This document shows, one piece after another, positions 29,901 to 36,078 of a stretch of 49,507 nucleotides of DNA (its first letter is position 1; each line of letters begins with the position of its first letter). A model generated the notes under the pieces. The model saw only the letters and a program-made list of their open reading frames with translations, ran no database searches and had not been told where the DNA came from. Source of the stretch: an uncultured Hyphomicrobiaceae bacterium (GTDB taxonomy: Bacteria > Pseudomonadota > Alphaproteobacteria > Rhizobiales > CALHAX01). Both the position numbers and the translations under genes were made by a program. The DNA lies in assembly GCA_937931785.1 (NCBI GenBank), contig CALHAX010000013.1, positions 1 through 49,507 of the forward strand, given 5' to 3'.

Positions 29901-30170
29901 GTCATGCGTGTGCGTCCAAAGCTGATGACGGTCGGCGTGATCATTGCCGGATTGCTGCCAATCTTCTTCACCGACGGCATCGGTTCCGACGTCATGCGTC
30001 GCATCGCCCTTCCAATGGTGGGTGGCATGGTGTCGACGACGGTTCTGACACTCATTGTGATTCCGGTGATTTACTTCCTTTGGGAAGGTCGACGTTTTCG
30101 GAGCGACGCTCCATCTCATTTGAAACCAACTGAAACACCATCCGTTTTAGCCACTCAACCGGCTGAATGA
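26934..30170 (+). CDS. cusA: CusA-type Cu(I)/Ag(I) RND efflux pump, inner-membrane subunit
   Basis: A 1078-residue HME-RND transporter with the standard 12-TM layout and two large periplasmic loops. The family motif GGIAIAIGAMVDASIVMVENAH carries the proton-relay Asp (D428). Three Met residues equivalent to the Cu/Ag-binding triad of E. coli CusA are present: M591 (LLYMPTTLPG), M641 (APISMIET) and M690 (IRMDMISTGI). This argues for Cu(I)/Ag(I) rather than Co/Zn/Cd specificity. The ATG at 26934 is preceded by GAGGG 7 nt upstream and overlaps cusB. It is followed by cusF 55 bp on. It needs an outer-membrane CusC, which is not encoded in the window. Confidence 0.95.
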   Translation: MSSEKRDTSENEGHDIAGHDPTQSGVAKVIDWSVRNQLLVLIGAISLLVGGWMSIKQTPLDAIPDLTDTQVIIRTEFAGQSPQIVEDLVTYPLSTAMLGLPKTKAVRGFSMFGTSFVYVIFQDGVDQYWARSRVIEALSTIGGGLPENARPRIGPDATGVGWIYQYALVDKTGTRDLAELRTLQDWFIKFELATVQGVSEVASVGGFVKEYQVLVDPNRLRAYNIPLSRIVAAVKAGSSEVGGRVIEQAETELIVRSTGYIQNLEQLSDVVVFSESGTPVKLGDIARLVEGPELRRGVVELNGEGEVVGGIVVMRSGENALTVIERVKKKLEEVKQGLPPGVEVVPVYDRAPLINGAVKYLQHKLIEEAIVVALVCLIFLLHVRSAFVAIITLPLGILGAFVIMAQQGITANIMSLGGIAIAIGAMVDASIVMVENAHRKLSGMRNDATVKERHAALLLSAKEVGPGLFFSLLIITVSFLPVFALTGQSYKLFAPLAFTKTYAMAFASVLSITVVPVLMLWLIRGKIRPEMSNPINWFFVRLYKPLIWAAMKARWATVALTIAALATIYIPLSKIGSEFMPALYEGELLYMPTTLPGVSISKAKEVLAQTNRLIKTMPEVERVFGKVGRADTATDPAPISMIETWIRLKPKEDWREGMTVKKIVTDLDQRTKLPGLVNSWGYPIKIRMDMISTGIRTPIGIKISGGDLKEIERVALQVEGKVKDIPGTRSVFADRVVGGKYLNINPNRRELARRNIDLGTFQSVIQTAIGGMRLSESVQGRERYNIMLRYDRPFRETPEQLAEILVPTPTGQHIPLAELASIEVTDGPPMLRSENARLTGWVFVDIADRDIGTYVAEASEVVRNEITLPPGYAITWSGQFEQMIEARERLTIAVPTAVLIIFMLLMLHFGRFDRTAIIMLSLPFGLTGGLWAVYLAGYNMSVAVAVGFIALGGIAVETAVVMLLYIDQQVREHPPTNRQELFDAIIAGAVMRVRPKLMTVGVIIAGLLPIFFTDGIGSDVMRRIALPMVGGMVSTTVLTLIVIPVIYFLWEGRRFRSDAPSHLKPTETPSVLATQPAE

Positions 30171-30225
30171 ATGTGCGCGAATGCGTATGTCTGCATCGGG
30201 CATAGTGCCCAAATACAGGAGAAAA

Positions 30226-30636
30226 ATGATGCGAAACCTTTTACCCTTAGCTATCGCTGCCGCAATCACAGCTGTCAGCTTCGCTCCGACATTTGCCAGT
30301 GAGAGTGGCACGAAAACCGAGCGTGGCAGTCACGATGGTACGAAGTCCAAACGCGGCAGCCACGATGGCATGGAACACGGGGAAATGAAGACTCCGGAGG
30401 GCGTCAACGAGGCGGAAGCCAAAGGCAAGATCAACACCATCGACGCGGATGCGGGTATTGTGAATGTCACGCACGAGCCGGTTGAAGCGCTTGGATGGCC
30501 GACGATGACGATGGATCTTCCCGTCACGCGTCGCGTGGATTTGTCAACGGTGAAGCCTGGCACGGACGTCACTTTCAAACTCAAGAAGGGGCGTGACAAG
30601 ACGTTTCGCATCATCGCGATCACACCGGCCGAGTAA
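30226..30636 (+). CDS. cusF: CusF-like periplasmic Cu(I)/Ag(I) chaperone with RGSH repeat
   Basis: 136 residues from the ATG at 30226 (AGGAG just upstream); the earlier in-frame ATG at 30181 has none. A signal peptide (LLPLAIAAAITAVSFAPTFAS) precedes a His/Lys-rich repeat, RGSHDGTKSKRGSHDG, and then MEHGEM. The C-terminal ~75 residues are the CusF OB-fold (GKINTIDADAGIVNVTHEPV, then GWPTMTMDLPV). The His, Trp and two Met of the CusF cation-pi metal site are all present. It should hand Cu(I)/Ag(I) to CusB. Only 55 bp separate it from cusA, so co-transcription is expected. Confidence 0.92.
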   Translation: MMRNLLPLAIAAAITAVSFAPTFASESGTKTERGSHDGTKSKRGSHDGMEHGEMKTPEGVNEAEAKGKINTIDADAGIVNVTHEPVEALGWPTMTMDLPVTRRVDLSTVKPGTDVTFKLKKGRDKTFRIIAITPAE

Positions 30637-30648
30637 GCAACGTCAGTG

Positions 30649-30684
30649 CGGGACGATGATCACCGCATCCACGTCATCGTCCCG
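30649..30684 (+). terminator. Strong hairpin between cusF and the cytochrome c' gene
   Basis: Perfect 11-bp arms CGGGACGATGA (30649-30659) and TCATCGTCCCG (30674-30684) with a 14-nt loop, 12 bp past the cusF stop. The downstream T-content is modest (TTGTCGATTTT). It may be an attenuating terminator or processing stem that separates the efflux genes from the cytochrome genes. Confidence 0.6.
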
Positions 30685-30729
30685 TTGTCGATTTTGAACT
30701 GAAAGACGTATGCGAAGAGGATGAATCTC

Positions 30730-31200
30730 ATGAGACCAATGAAACACAAACCAATCTATCGATGGTCAGTCGCGATTGTCACCGTTGCTCTGATCAGCGG
30801 CGGCGGATTGGCGTACGCACACTCAGGTGCGACCGGAATCGTCAAGCAGCGGATGGACATGATGAAGGGCATGGGCGCGACAATGAAAGTCATTGCCGGG
30901 ATGTTGCGGGGCAAATCGCCCTATGACGCGGAACGTGTCCGTCAACTTGCCACAGAGATGCAGGAGCACGCCGGTCATATTCCCATGATGTTCCCGGAAG
31001 GAACTGAGAAAGCGCCAAGTGAGGCCAAGACCACGATCTGGTCCGACCCGGAAGGCTTTGCCAAATCCGCAAAGGCACTCGGCGACTATGCCGGAACGCT
31101 CGCCACCAACGCGTCAGACCAGAACATAGCCAAGGCTGCATTCCGAGAGATCGGTCAAACGTGCAAGAGCTGTCACACGGACTACAGGGTGAAGAAGTAG
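30730..31200 (+). CDS. Cytochrome c' (class II periplasmic cytochrome c)
   Basis: About 156 residues. I prefer the ATG at 30730 because AAGAGG lies 9 nt upstream; the ATG at 30721 would be fused to it. A signal peptide (WSVAIVTVALISGGGLAYA) precedes a four-helix domain starting GIVKQRMDMMKGMGATMKV, with Met where class II proteins carry the first-helix ligand region, and ends with the haem motif CKSCHTDYRVKK. Class II cytochromes bind NO or carry electrons. Lying directly after cusF inside the metal module suggests a role in periplasmic redox under copper stress; this is inference. Confidence 0.9.
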   Translation: MRPMKHKPIYRWSVAIVTVALISGGGLAYAHSGATGIVKQRMDMMKGMGATMKVIAGMLRGKSPYDAERVRQLATEMQEHAGHIPMMFPEGTEKAPSEAKTTIWSDPEGFAKSAKALGDYAGTLATNASDQNIAKAAFREIGQTCKSCHTDYRVKK

Positions 31201-31209
31201 GATAACCCG

Positions 31210-31641
31210 GTGTACGCGATGACACTTGAGGCATTGCCACTTTCACACGGTATTCTCCTTGCGGGGGGTACCATTGCGATTACCCTTGTTTCGCGGTTGG
31301 CGGAAAGCCGCGCCGCAGCCCCGGTTGCGCTGATTGCCATCGCCTCGTTTTATGTCGTGTTCGCAGTGGAGGCTCAAAGTGCGACCTGGGTCGTAACACT
31401 GACAGCAAGCTTGTTCGTACTGATGGCGTTGCTTGCATACCGAACATCGCTTTGGTTTGCGGTTGTCGGACTGGCGCTGCACGCGGCGTACGACCTCTTC
31501 AGCCCACAATTCGACGTTGCTTCCCCGGAACCGGAATGGTGGCCGATGTTCTGTCTTGCATACGATGCTGTTCTTGCGATTGCATTCGCATGGTGGATTT
31601 TAAATAATCGACTTAACACACACCCCCGCGAGGAGATGTGA
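31210..31641 (+). CDS. Small multi-TM membrane protein of unknown function
   Basis: About 143 residues (GTG 31210 or ATG 31219; TAGGAT is 7 nt before the GTG). Four to five hydrophobic helices: ~12-30, ~37-58, ~60-80, ~83-98 and ~112-132. Aromatic residues cluster near the end (PEWWPMFCLAYDAV, AWWIL). No family recognised. It is 9 bp after cytochrome c' and 1 bp before the di-heme cytochrome, so it is translated in the same operon. It might anchor or supply electrons to the cytochromes, but the sequence shows no haem or metal motif. Confidence 0.75.
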   Translation: MYAMTLEALPLSHGILLAGGTIAITLVSRLAESRAAAPVALIAIASFYVVFAVEAQSATWVVTLTASLFVLMALLAYRTSLWFAVVGLALHAAYDLFSPQFDVASPEPEWWPMFCLAYDAVLAIAFAWWILNNRLNTHPREEM

Positions 31642-31642
31642 C

Positions 31643-32527
31643 GTGCAACGCCTTTCCAAGATGTTCCTGGTCGTGTGCATGCTTGGCGTTGCACTTTACT
31701 TCTTCGTTCTACCTGAGATCGGGCGGAGCGGTGTGAGTGCAATACCGGTGTCAGTGGTTGGCGACGCAAAACGAGGAGAATACATCGCGACGGCGTCTGG
31801 TTGTTACGCATGCCACACAGATACGAAAAACAAAGGAAAACCTTTTTCGGGCGGTCGTCCGTTTAAAACACCATTCGGGACTATCTATTCCTCCAACATC
31901 ACATCGGATCGGGAAACCGGAATTGGTGGATGGACGGTGCAGGACTTCAAGGTGGCGTTGACATCCGGTGTATCGCCGAAACGTCGACACTACTTTCCGG
32001 TGTTCCCCTACACGTCGTACGCACACCTTCGCGACCAGGATGTCGCGGACCTCAAGTCGTACTTCGAGACCGTTAAGGCGGTGACGACGTTGGACCGGGC
32101 ACCGAATATGCCTTGGCCCTTCTCGGACCGGTCGTTCGTCGGGCTATGGAAGTGGCTGTATGCTCCGCGCCGTGAAGGAGCGACACTGGTTGGCGCGTCG
32201 GGAGAGATCCCGCGCGGTGCCTATCTCGTCGAAGTGCTTGGCCATTGCGGTGAATGTCATACACAACGCACTGCCTTGGGCGGATATACGGGCGAGCCGT
32301 TGACAGGCAACACCATAGGACCGAACGGTGGCAAGGTTCCGGGATTACGCGGTTTGGGTGGCAAATGGAGTGCCGATGATATCGCGAACTATCTCGTTGA
32401 CGGCATGACGCCTGATGGAGACTTTGTTGGCGGTGAGATGAGCCACGTTATCGACCATTCAACCGGTAAACTTTCGGAAGCGGACCGTCAGGCGATTGCG
32501 GACTACTTGCTGAGACCAAGTCGGTAG
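31643..32527 (+). CDS. Membrane-anchored di-heme cytochrome c
   Basis: 294 residues from a GTG with GAGGAG 7 nt upstream. An N-terminal anchor (MFLVVCMLGVALYFFVLP) is followed by two cytochrome c domains: haem 1 CYACH (54-58) and haem 2 CGECH (202-206). FSGGRPFKTPFGTIYSSNI after haem 1 is the pattern of the cytochrome subunits of membrane alcohol/gluconate dehydrogenases and related electron carriers. No dehydrogenase partner is adjacent. It is last in the metal module. In this setting it may pass electrons from periplasmic metal or thiol oxidation to the respiratory chain; this is a hypothesis. Confidence 0.9.
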   Translation: MQRLSKMFLVVCMLGVALYFFVLPEIGRSGVSAIPVSVVGDAKRGEYIATASGCYACHTDTKNKGKPFSGGRPFKTPFGTIYSSNITSDRETGIGGWTVQDFKVALTSGVSPKRRHYFPVFPYTSYAHLRDQDVADLKSYFETVKAVTTLDRAPNMPWPFSDRSFVGLWKWLYAPRREGATLVGASGEIPRGAYLVEVLGHCGECHTQRTALGGYTGEPLTGNTIGPNGGKVPGLRGLGGKWSADDIANYLVDGMTPDGDFVGGEMSHVIDHSTGKLSEADRQAIADYLLRPSR

Positions 32528-32581
32528 TCCTCTGTTGTACGCCGTCAGCACCAACCGGACTGATTGAGCTTATTGCGTATA

Positions 32582-32668
32582 GCGCGTCTGATTCAAATGG
32601 AATCATGACGCGACGCCCCAGGTAGCTCCACAGAGATCCCAGTGTCTCCATTTCAGTCGGACACACCC
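32582..32668 (+). repeat. Dispersed ~95-bp repeat, copy C
   Basis: GCGCGTCTGATTCAAATGG, AATCATGACGCGACG, CCCCAGGTAGCTCCAC and AGTCGGACACACCC match copies A and B in order, with a more diverged middle. It directly abuts the IS fragment that begins at 32667, so one may have inserted into or next to the other. Confidence 0.65.
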
Positions 32669-32856
32669 TAAGAGATAGTTTCTGTCTCATCGTACCCCTG
32701 AGAGGAACGATGATGACGAACAGAGACAAGCGCCATCCGGACAGCGCTGAGAACACCGTCCGGGACATTCGCAGAGCAACAAGACGTAAGTTCTCAGCAG
32801 AAGAAAAGATCCGCATTGTGCTGGGTGTCCGTCGTCAGAGTTTTCTGGACGCTTGA
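32667..32856 (+). mobile_element. Truncated IS3-family element, 5' end with OrfA start (copy C-side)
   Basis: CCTAAGAGATAGTTTCTG, AGAGGAACG and then ATG at 32710 start an OrfA-like frame (MMTNRDKRHPDSAEN..RRATRRKFSAEEKIRIVL). It diverges from the family after VL and stops at 32856 (48 codons). The first 149 bp (32667-32815) are the inverted partner of 24121-24269. The truncation points of the two copies fall at the same base to within a few nucleotides. Inactive remnant. Confidence 0.8.
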
Positions 32857-32909
32857 GTATTTGAACCAAGGGACAGTTCAATCAATCCGGTTGGTGCTGA
32901 CGGCGGACA

Positions 32910-32935
32910 ATTGGCGGAGAGAGGGATTCGAACCC
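32910..32935 (-). repeat. Duplicate of the tRNA-Ser 3' end (candidate attachment site)
   Basis: ATTGGCGGAGAGAGGGATTC plus GAACCC matches 33021-33048, the 3' end of tRNA-Ser including CCA and T-loop, except for one AG dinucleotide. The sequence beyond does not fold into a tRNA: the T-stem is broken right outside the match and the acceptor 5' strand is missing. It is therefore a partial duplicate like those left by tRNA-targeting integrases. No integrase gene is in the window. Confidence 0.65.
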
Positions 32936-33022
32936 GTCGCCACAGGCGACATCTCTAGAAGAGAGGGTTCTGTCACCCATGACGCTGGTGGAGCAATCCC
33001 AGTGGTCGATCACCAGTGTTAT

Positions 33023-33112
33023 TGGCGGAGAGAGAGGGATTCGAACCCTCGGAACGGTTGCCCGCTCAACGGTTTTCGAGACCGTCCCATTCAACCACTC
33101 TGGCACCTCTCC
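33023..33112 (-). tRNA. tRNA-Ser (anticodon CGA)
   Basis: A 90-nt class II tRNA with encoded CCA. 5' acceptor GGAGAGG pairs with the 3' CTCTCTCC region; anticodon stem GACGGT/ACCGTT flanks loop CTCGAAA, giving CGA (reads UCG). The long variable arm GCGGGCAACCGTTCC and the T-arm GAGGG-TTCGAAT-CCCTC confirm tRNA-Ser. Its 3' end faces the IS fragment and the metal module, the usual geometry for an island inserted at a tRNA 3' end. Confidence 0.95.
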
Positions 33113-33192
33113 GTGAGGCGTCTGTCTAGTCGAAGTGCACGACAGTTGCAATGTGCAGTTCCATAGTCACTCCGACATACGTCAGGTCCGGT

Positions 33193-33594
33193 TCAACGCG
33201 TTGCTCCAGACTCGGCAGCCTGCTTGCGAAAGTGCGCATCCAGAAGGTTGACGTTCATACGGTTGGCCTGCCACGCCACGTCGAAGAGGTCACCAACCAG
33301 CGGCACACTACCTGCAGCAAGATCAATCCCCGCGTTCATGGCCATGCGCACCACCAGCGCGCCCGGTGCGCCATGTTTCACCGCCTTGCCAATGAGATAA
33401 AGCGAGATCGCACCGCCTGCGAGATCCCCCGCAACCGGAACAAGCCCAATCACCGCATCAAGACCAATGCCGATCCCGGTGCCCGGAATCGTGAACTGAT
33501 TGTCCATAAGGCGTGCGAGTTTCTTGATGTCCTCATGGTCATGGTCGGCCACGTTGTCGAAGCCATCGTTGGTGCTATGCGAACCTGGTGTCAT
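33193..33594 (-). CDS. DUF4112 membrane-associated protein
   Basis: 133 residues with the DUF4112 pattern: LARLMDNQFTIPGTGIGIGL, DAVIGLVPVAGD and later GSVPLVGDLFDVAWQANRMN. Two amphipathic/hydrophobic segments carry the twin PVAGD/PLVGD motifs. The family is widespread in alphaproteobacteria and of unknown function. It is the first gene beyond tRNA-Ser on the apparent core side and is followed upstream by the FMN glutamate synthase gene (27 bp gap, same strand), so an operon is likely. Confidence 0.88.
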   Translation of the reverse strand: MTPGSHSTNDGFDNVADHDHEDIKKLARLMDNQFTIPGTGIGIGLDAVIGLVPVAGDLAGGAISLYLIGKAVKHGAPGALVVRMAMNAGIDLAAGSVPLVGDLFDVAWQANRMNVNLLDAHFRKQAAESGATR

Positions 33595-33621
33595 CCTTCA
33601 CATATAGTGCGACAGACACCC

Positions 33622-35133
33622 TCATGCTACCTGCCGTTGCTCAGGCTCCATATTCGGATACAACTCATCAAACGGCACCGATCTCCCACTTTCCAATACG
33701 ATCCGGCAATGCTTGCGTTTGAGACCACGCACATGTGTGGCCCCACACGAATGCGCGATAAGCCCGGTTCCATAGCGAATTTTCTCGACAAAATTTTTCA
33801 CACGAACCGATTTATCGGTTGGATCAAGTCCACGCTGAAAACGTTTGTTATGCGTGGCGATACCTGTCGGACAGGTATTCTTGTTGCACTTGAGGGACTG
33901 TATGCACCCGAGAGCAAACATGAATCCGCGAGCTGAGACGACAAAATCCGTGCCAGCAGCGTAGGCCCAGGCCACCTCCGCTGGCGTGATGAGCTTGCCA
34001 GACGCAATCACCTTCACCTGGTCCCGCAGTCCTGCACGGTTTAATGAATCCACCACCAGCGGCAGGCTTTCGCGTATCGGCAATCCAACATTGTCCATCA
34101 GCGGCATCGGGGCGGCTCCCGTTCCCCCATCGCCAGAGTCGACTGTAATGAAATCAGGTCCATGAGCAGGACCACGCCGAGCCACTTCTTCCCAAAGTTG
34201 ATCAAGCCAGCCATAAGCACCGATCACAGTCTTGAAGCCAACGGGTTTGCGGGAAACTTCCTTCAGCATGTCGATATAGTCGACGAGTTGCACGATGTTA
34301 TCGATCTCCGGATGACCATTTGGGGAAATGGAGGATTGACCGACGGGAATGCCACGAATGTTCGCAATCTCCTTCGTTACTTTGATCGCTGGCAATATTC
34401 CGCCTTTTCCCGGTTTCGCACCTTGGCTCATCTTCAGCTCGATCATCTTGATCGCCGGATTGGCGGCAACCGCGCGTAGCTTTGCAGGATCAAGCCCCCC
34501 ATCATCGTTCCGCACGCCATACTTCGCAGTACCAATCTGGAAAATAATGTCAGCTCCGCCTTCAAGATGATACGGCGAAACGCCCCCTTCGCCTGTGTTC
34601 ATCCAGCACCCTGCGAGGTGTGCACCTTTCGAGAGGGCCTGAACGGCAGGTTTGGACAACGCACCATAACTCATACCTGACACATTGTAGATCGATGATG
34701 TTTCGTAGGGCGTGTCGGTATGCGATCCGATCACCACGGAGGGTTCCGGAATCGCCTGCTCTTCCTGGATCGGGAAGGGGCAGTTCACGAAGATTGTCGT
34801 CTCCACGGCGTTCAGATTCTTGGTTGACCCGAACGCGATCGTATTGTCCTCCCCGCTCGACGATTTATACACCCAGTCGCGCTCTGCACGGTTGAACGGC
34901 ATTTCCTCGCGATCCATTGCGAAAAAATACTGTCGGAAGAATTCGCCGAGGGTGGAAAAGAGTTCGCGAAACCGACCAATCACCGGATAGTTCCGTCTCA
35001 CCGCATCGTGCGTCTGCGTTACATCGGCGACGAACATGACGACCGTCGCCAATACCGCAATGCCCACCAGGAAAATGAAGAACAGCGAGAGGAAGCCGAT
35101 GCTTTCCATCGTAAATGTGGTGAACCAGTCCAT
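33622..35133 (-). CDS. FMN-binding glutamate synthase family protein, membrane-anchored
   Basis: 503 residues. An N-terminal TM helix (~12-36, LFFIFLVGIAVLATVVMFVAD) is followed by the GltB central FMN/Fe-S domain alone: GEGGVSPYHLEGGADIIFQI, KMSQGAKPGKGG, DSGDGGTGAAPMPLMDN and a Cys-rich CIQSLKCNKNTCPTG (3Fe-4S type). The glutamine amidotransferase and GXGXG domains of true glutamate synthase are absent. Stand-alone versions are common in proteobacteria, but their reaction is not established; a ferredoxin-dependent amidotransfer or related redox reaction is possible. Start ATG at 35133. Confidence 0.92.
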   Translation of the reverse strand: MDWFTTFTMESIGFLSLFFIFLVGIAVLATVVMFVADVTQTHDAVRRNYPVIGRFRELFSTLGEFFRQYFFAMDREEMPFNRAERDWVYKSSSGEDNTIAFGSTKNLNAVETTIFVNCPFPIQEEQAIPEPSVVIGSHTDTPYETSSIYNVSGMSYGALSKPAVQALSKGAHLAGCWMNTGEGGVSPYHLEGGADIIFQIGTAKYGVRNDDGGLDPAKLRAVAANPAIKMIELKMSQGAKPGKGGILPAIKVTKEIANIRGIPVGQSSISPNGHPEIDNIVQLVDYIDMLKEVSRKPVGFKTVIGAYGWLDQLWEEVARRGPAHGPDFITVDSGDGGTGAAPMPLMDNVGLPIRESLPLVVDSLNRAGLRDQVKVIASGKLITPAEVAWAYAAGTDFVVSARGFMFALGCIQSLKCNKNTCPTGIATHNKRFQRGLDPTDKSVRVKNFVEKIRYGTGLIAHSCGATHVRGLKRKHCRIVLESGRSVPFDELYPNMEPEQRQVA

Positions 35134-35265
35134 GGCAGACCTCGCAGGAATAAGTGATGAGTACGATTGAACGGCACGTTACAGGGCATGCCCGCACAGG
35201 CAACTGAATTGATTGCGAGCGGAAGTGCGCCAGAACCTGGTGAATGGGAGGCTATCCCGACACGG

Positions 35266-36078
35266 CTATTCGGGCACGGCGAAGGTGAGGGCCGCCCAAA
35301 GCGTTTCCCACACGGCATCGAATTCGTTCATACGGGCCGCAGAAGGCTCGCGCAGAACAACCGCATCCACAAGATATTGATGGCCGGGTTTGATGGGCAA
35401 CCGTGCCTCCCCCTTTTCATCGGTACGATAGCGCGTGATCGTGACCGTTTTGTCCGGCGTTTTCTCGAAATACTCAATCTGTGCGTTCGTGCGCGGTTGT
35501 CCATTGTAAAGCACGCGCACGGGCAGAGTTTTCTCGCTTGTCGTGTAAGGGTTTGAAAGCGCAACAATTTCCGTGTCGAGCCCAGTCGCAACATCGTTAC
35601 CTTTTCCGTCCCCAACCGCGAACAGTGCCTTGGAATATCGCGTGTAAATCTCTCGAAATCCATCACGCGGTAGCCTGCGTCGCATGTGGTCTTGCACGGC
35701 AGTCGGAAAGTCTTTGTGAGCGGCAAACGTCGCAAACTTGTCCCACGTCTTGTAAGTCAACTTCGAGATTTTCGACTGGTAGGCAAGCACGTGTAATCCC
35801 GGCTCAAGATCGAACAACATGATCGCTGGCTCATCGCCAAGTCGTCCTCTAACCGGTATCACGGACCCATTGTAATGGTGTTCGAACCGCACGGTACTGG
35901 CTGGATTGTAGTAGACAGGTGACCCCGCAAACCGCTCGCCATTGCGAAGATGAGCCGTCGTGGACACACCCGGTGCCACCTGATACGCAGCCGGGTCGAT
36001 CCAGAGTTCGTGTGCGAGTGCGCTGGACGACCCCAGGCAGAGTGCAAACGTGAGAGCCGAAATGTTTAGACGTATCAT
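35266..36078 (-). CDS. DUF4198 periplasmic protein (NikM-like)
   Basis: 270 residues from an ATG at 36078 with AGGA 5 nt upstream; a longer frame to 36231 has an implausible leader. The signal peptide (ISALTFALCLGSSSALA) ends at AHELWIDP, so the mature protein starts with His, as in DUF4198/NikM-type proteins where the N-terminal amine and His can bind Ni. Then come two Ig-like beta domains (VLAYQSK..., LPVRVLYNGQPRTNAQIEYF). The gene starts back-to-back with the hupE-type gene, and the start regions overlap by at least 2 bp. A role in periplasmic metal (nickel?) acquisition with the HupE permease is inferred. Confidence 0.85.
   Translation of the reverse strand: MIRLNISALTFALCLGSSSALAHELWIDPAAYQVAPGVSTTAHLRNGERFAGSPVYYNPASTVRFEHHYNGSVIPVRGRLGDEPAIMLFDLEPGLHVLAYQSKISKLTYKTWDKFATFAAHKDFPTAVQDHMRRRLPRDGFREIYTRYSKALFAVGDGKGNDVATGLDTEIVALSNPYTTSEKTLPVRVLYNGQPRTNAQIEYFEKTPDKTVTITRYRTDEKGEARLPIKPGHQYLVDAVVLREPSAARMNEFDAVWETLWAALTFAVPE

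Noticed and set aside
30181-30225. cusF start at ATG 30181
   Set aside because: No ribosome-binding site there; AGGAG just before ATG 30226 and the signal peptide directly after it favour the later start.
32910-33020. Second tRNA-Ser next to the real one
   Set aside because: Only the 3' 26 bp match; the T-stem breaks and the 5' acceptor strand is missing, so it is a partial duplicate.
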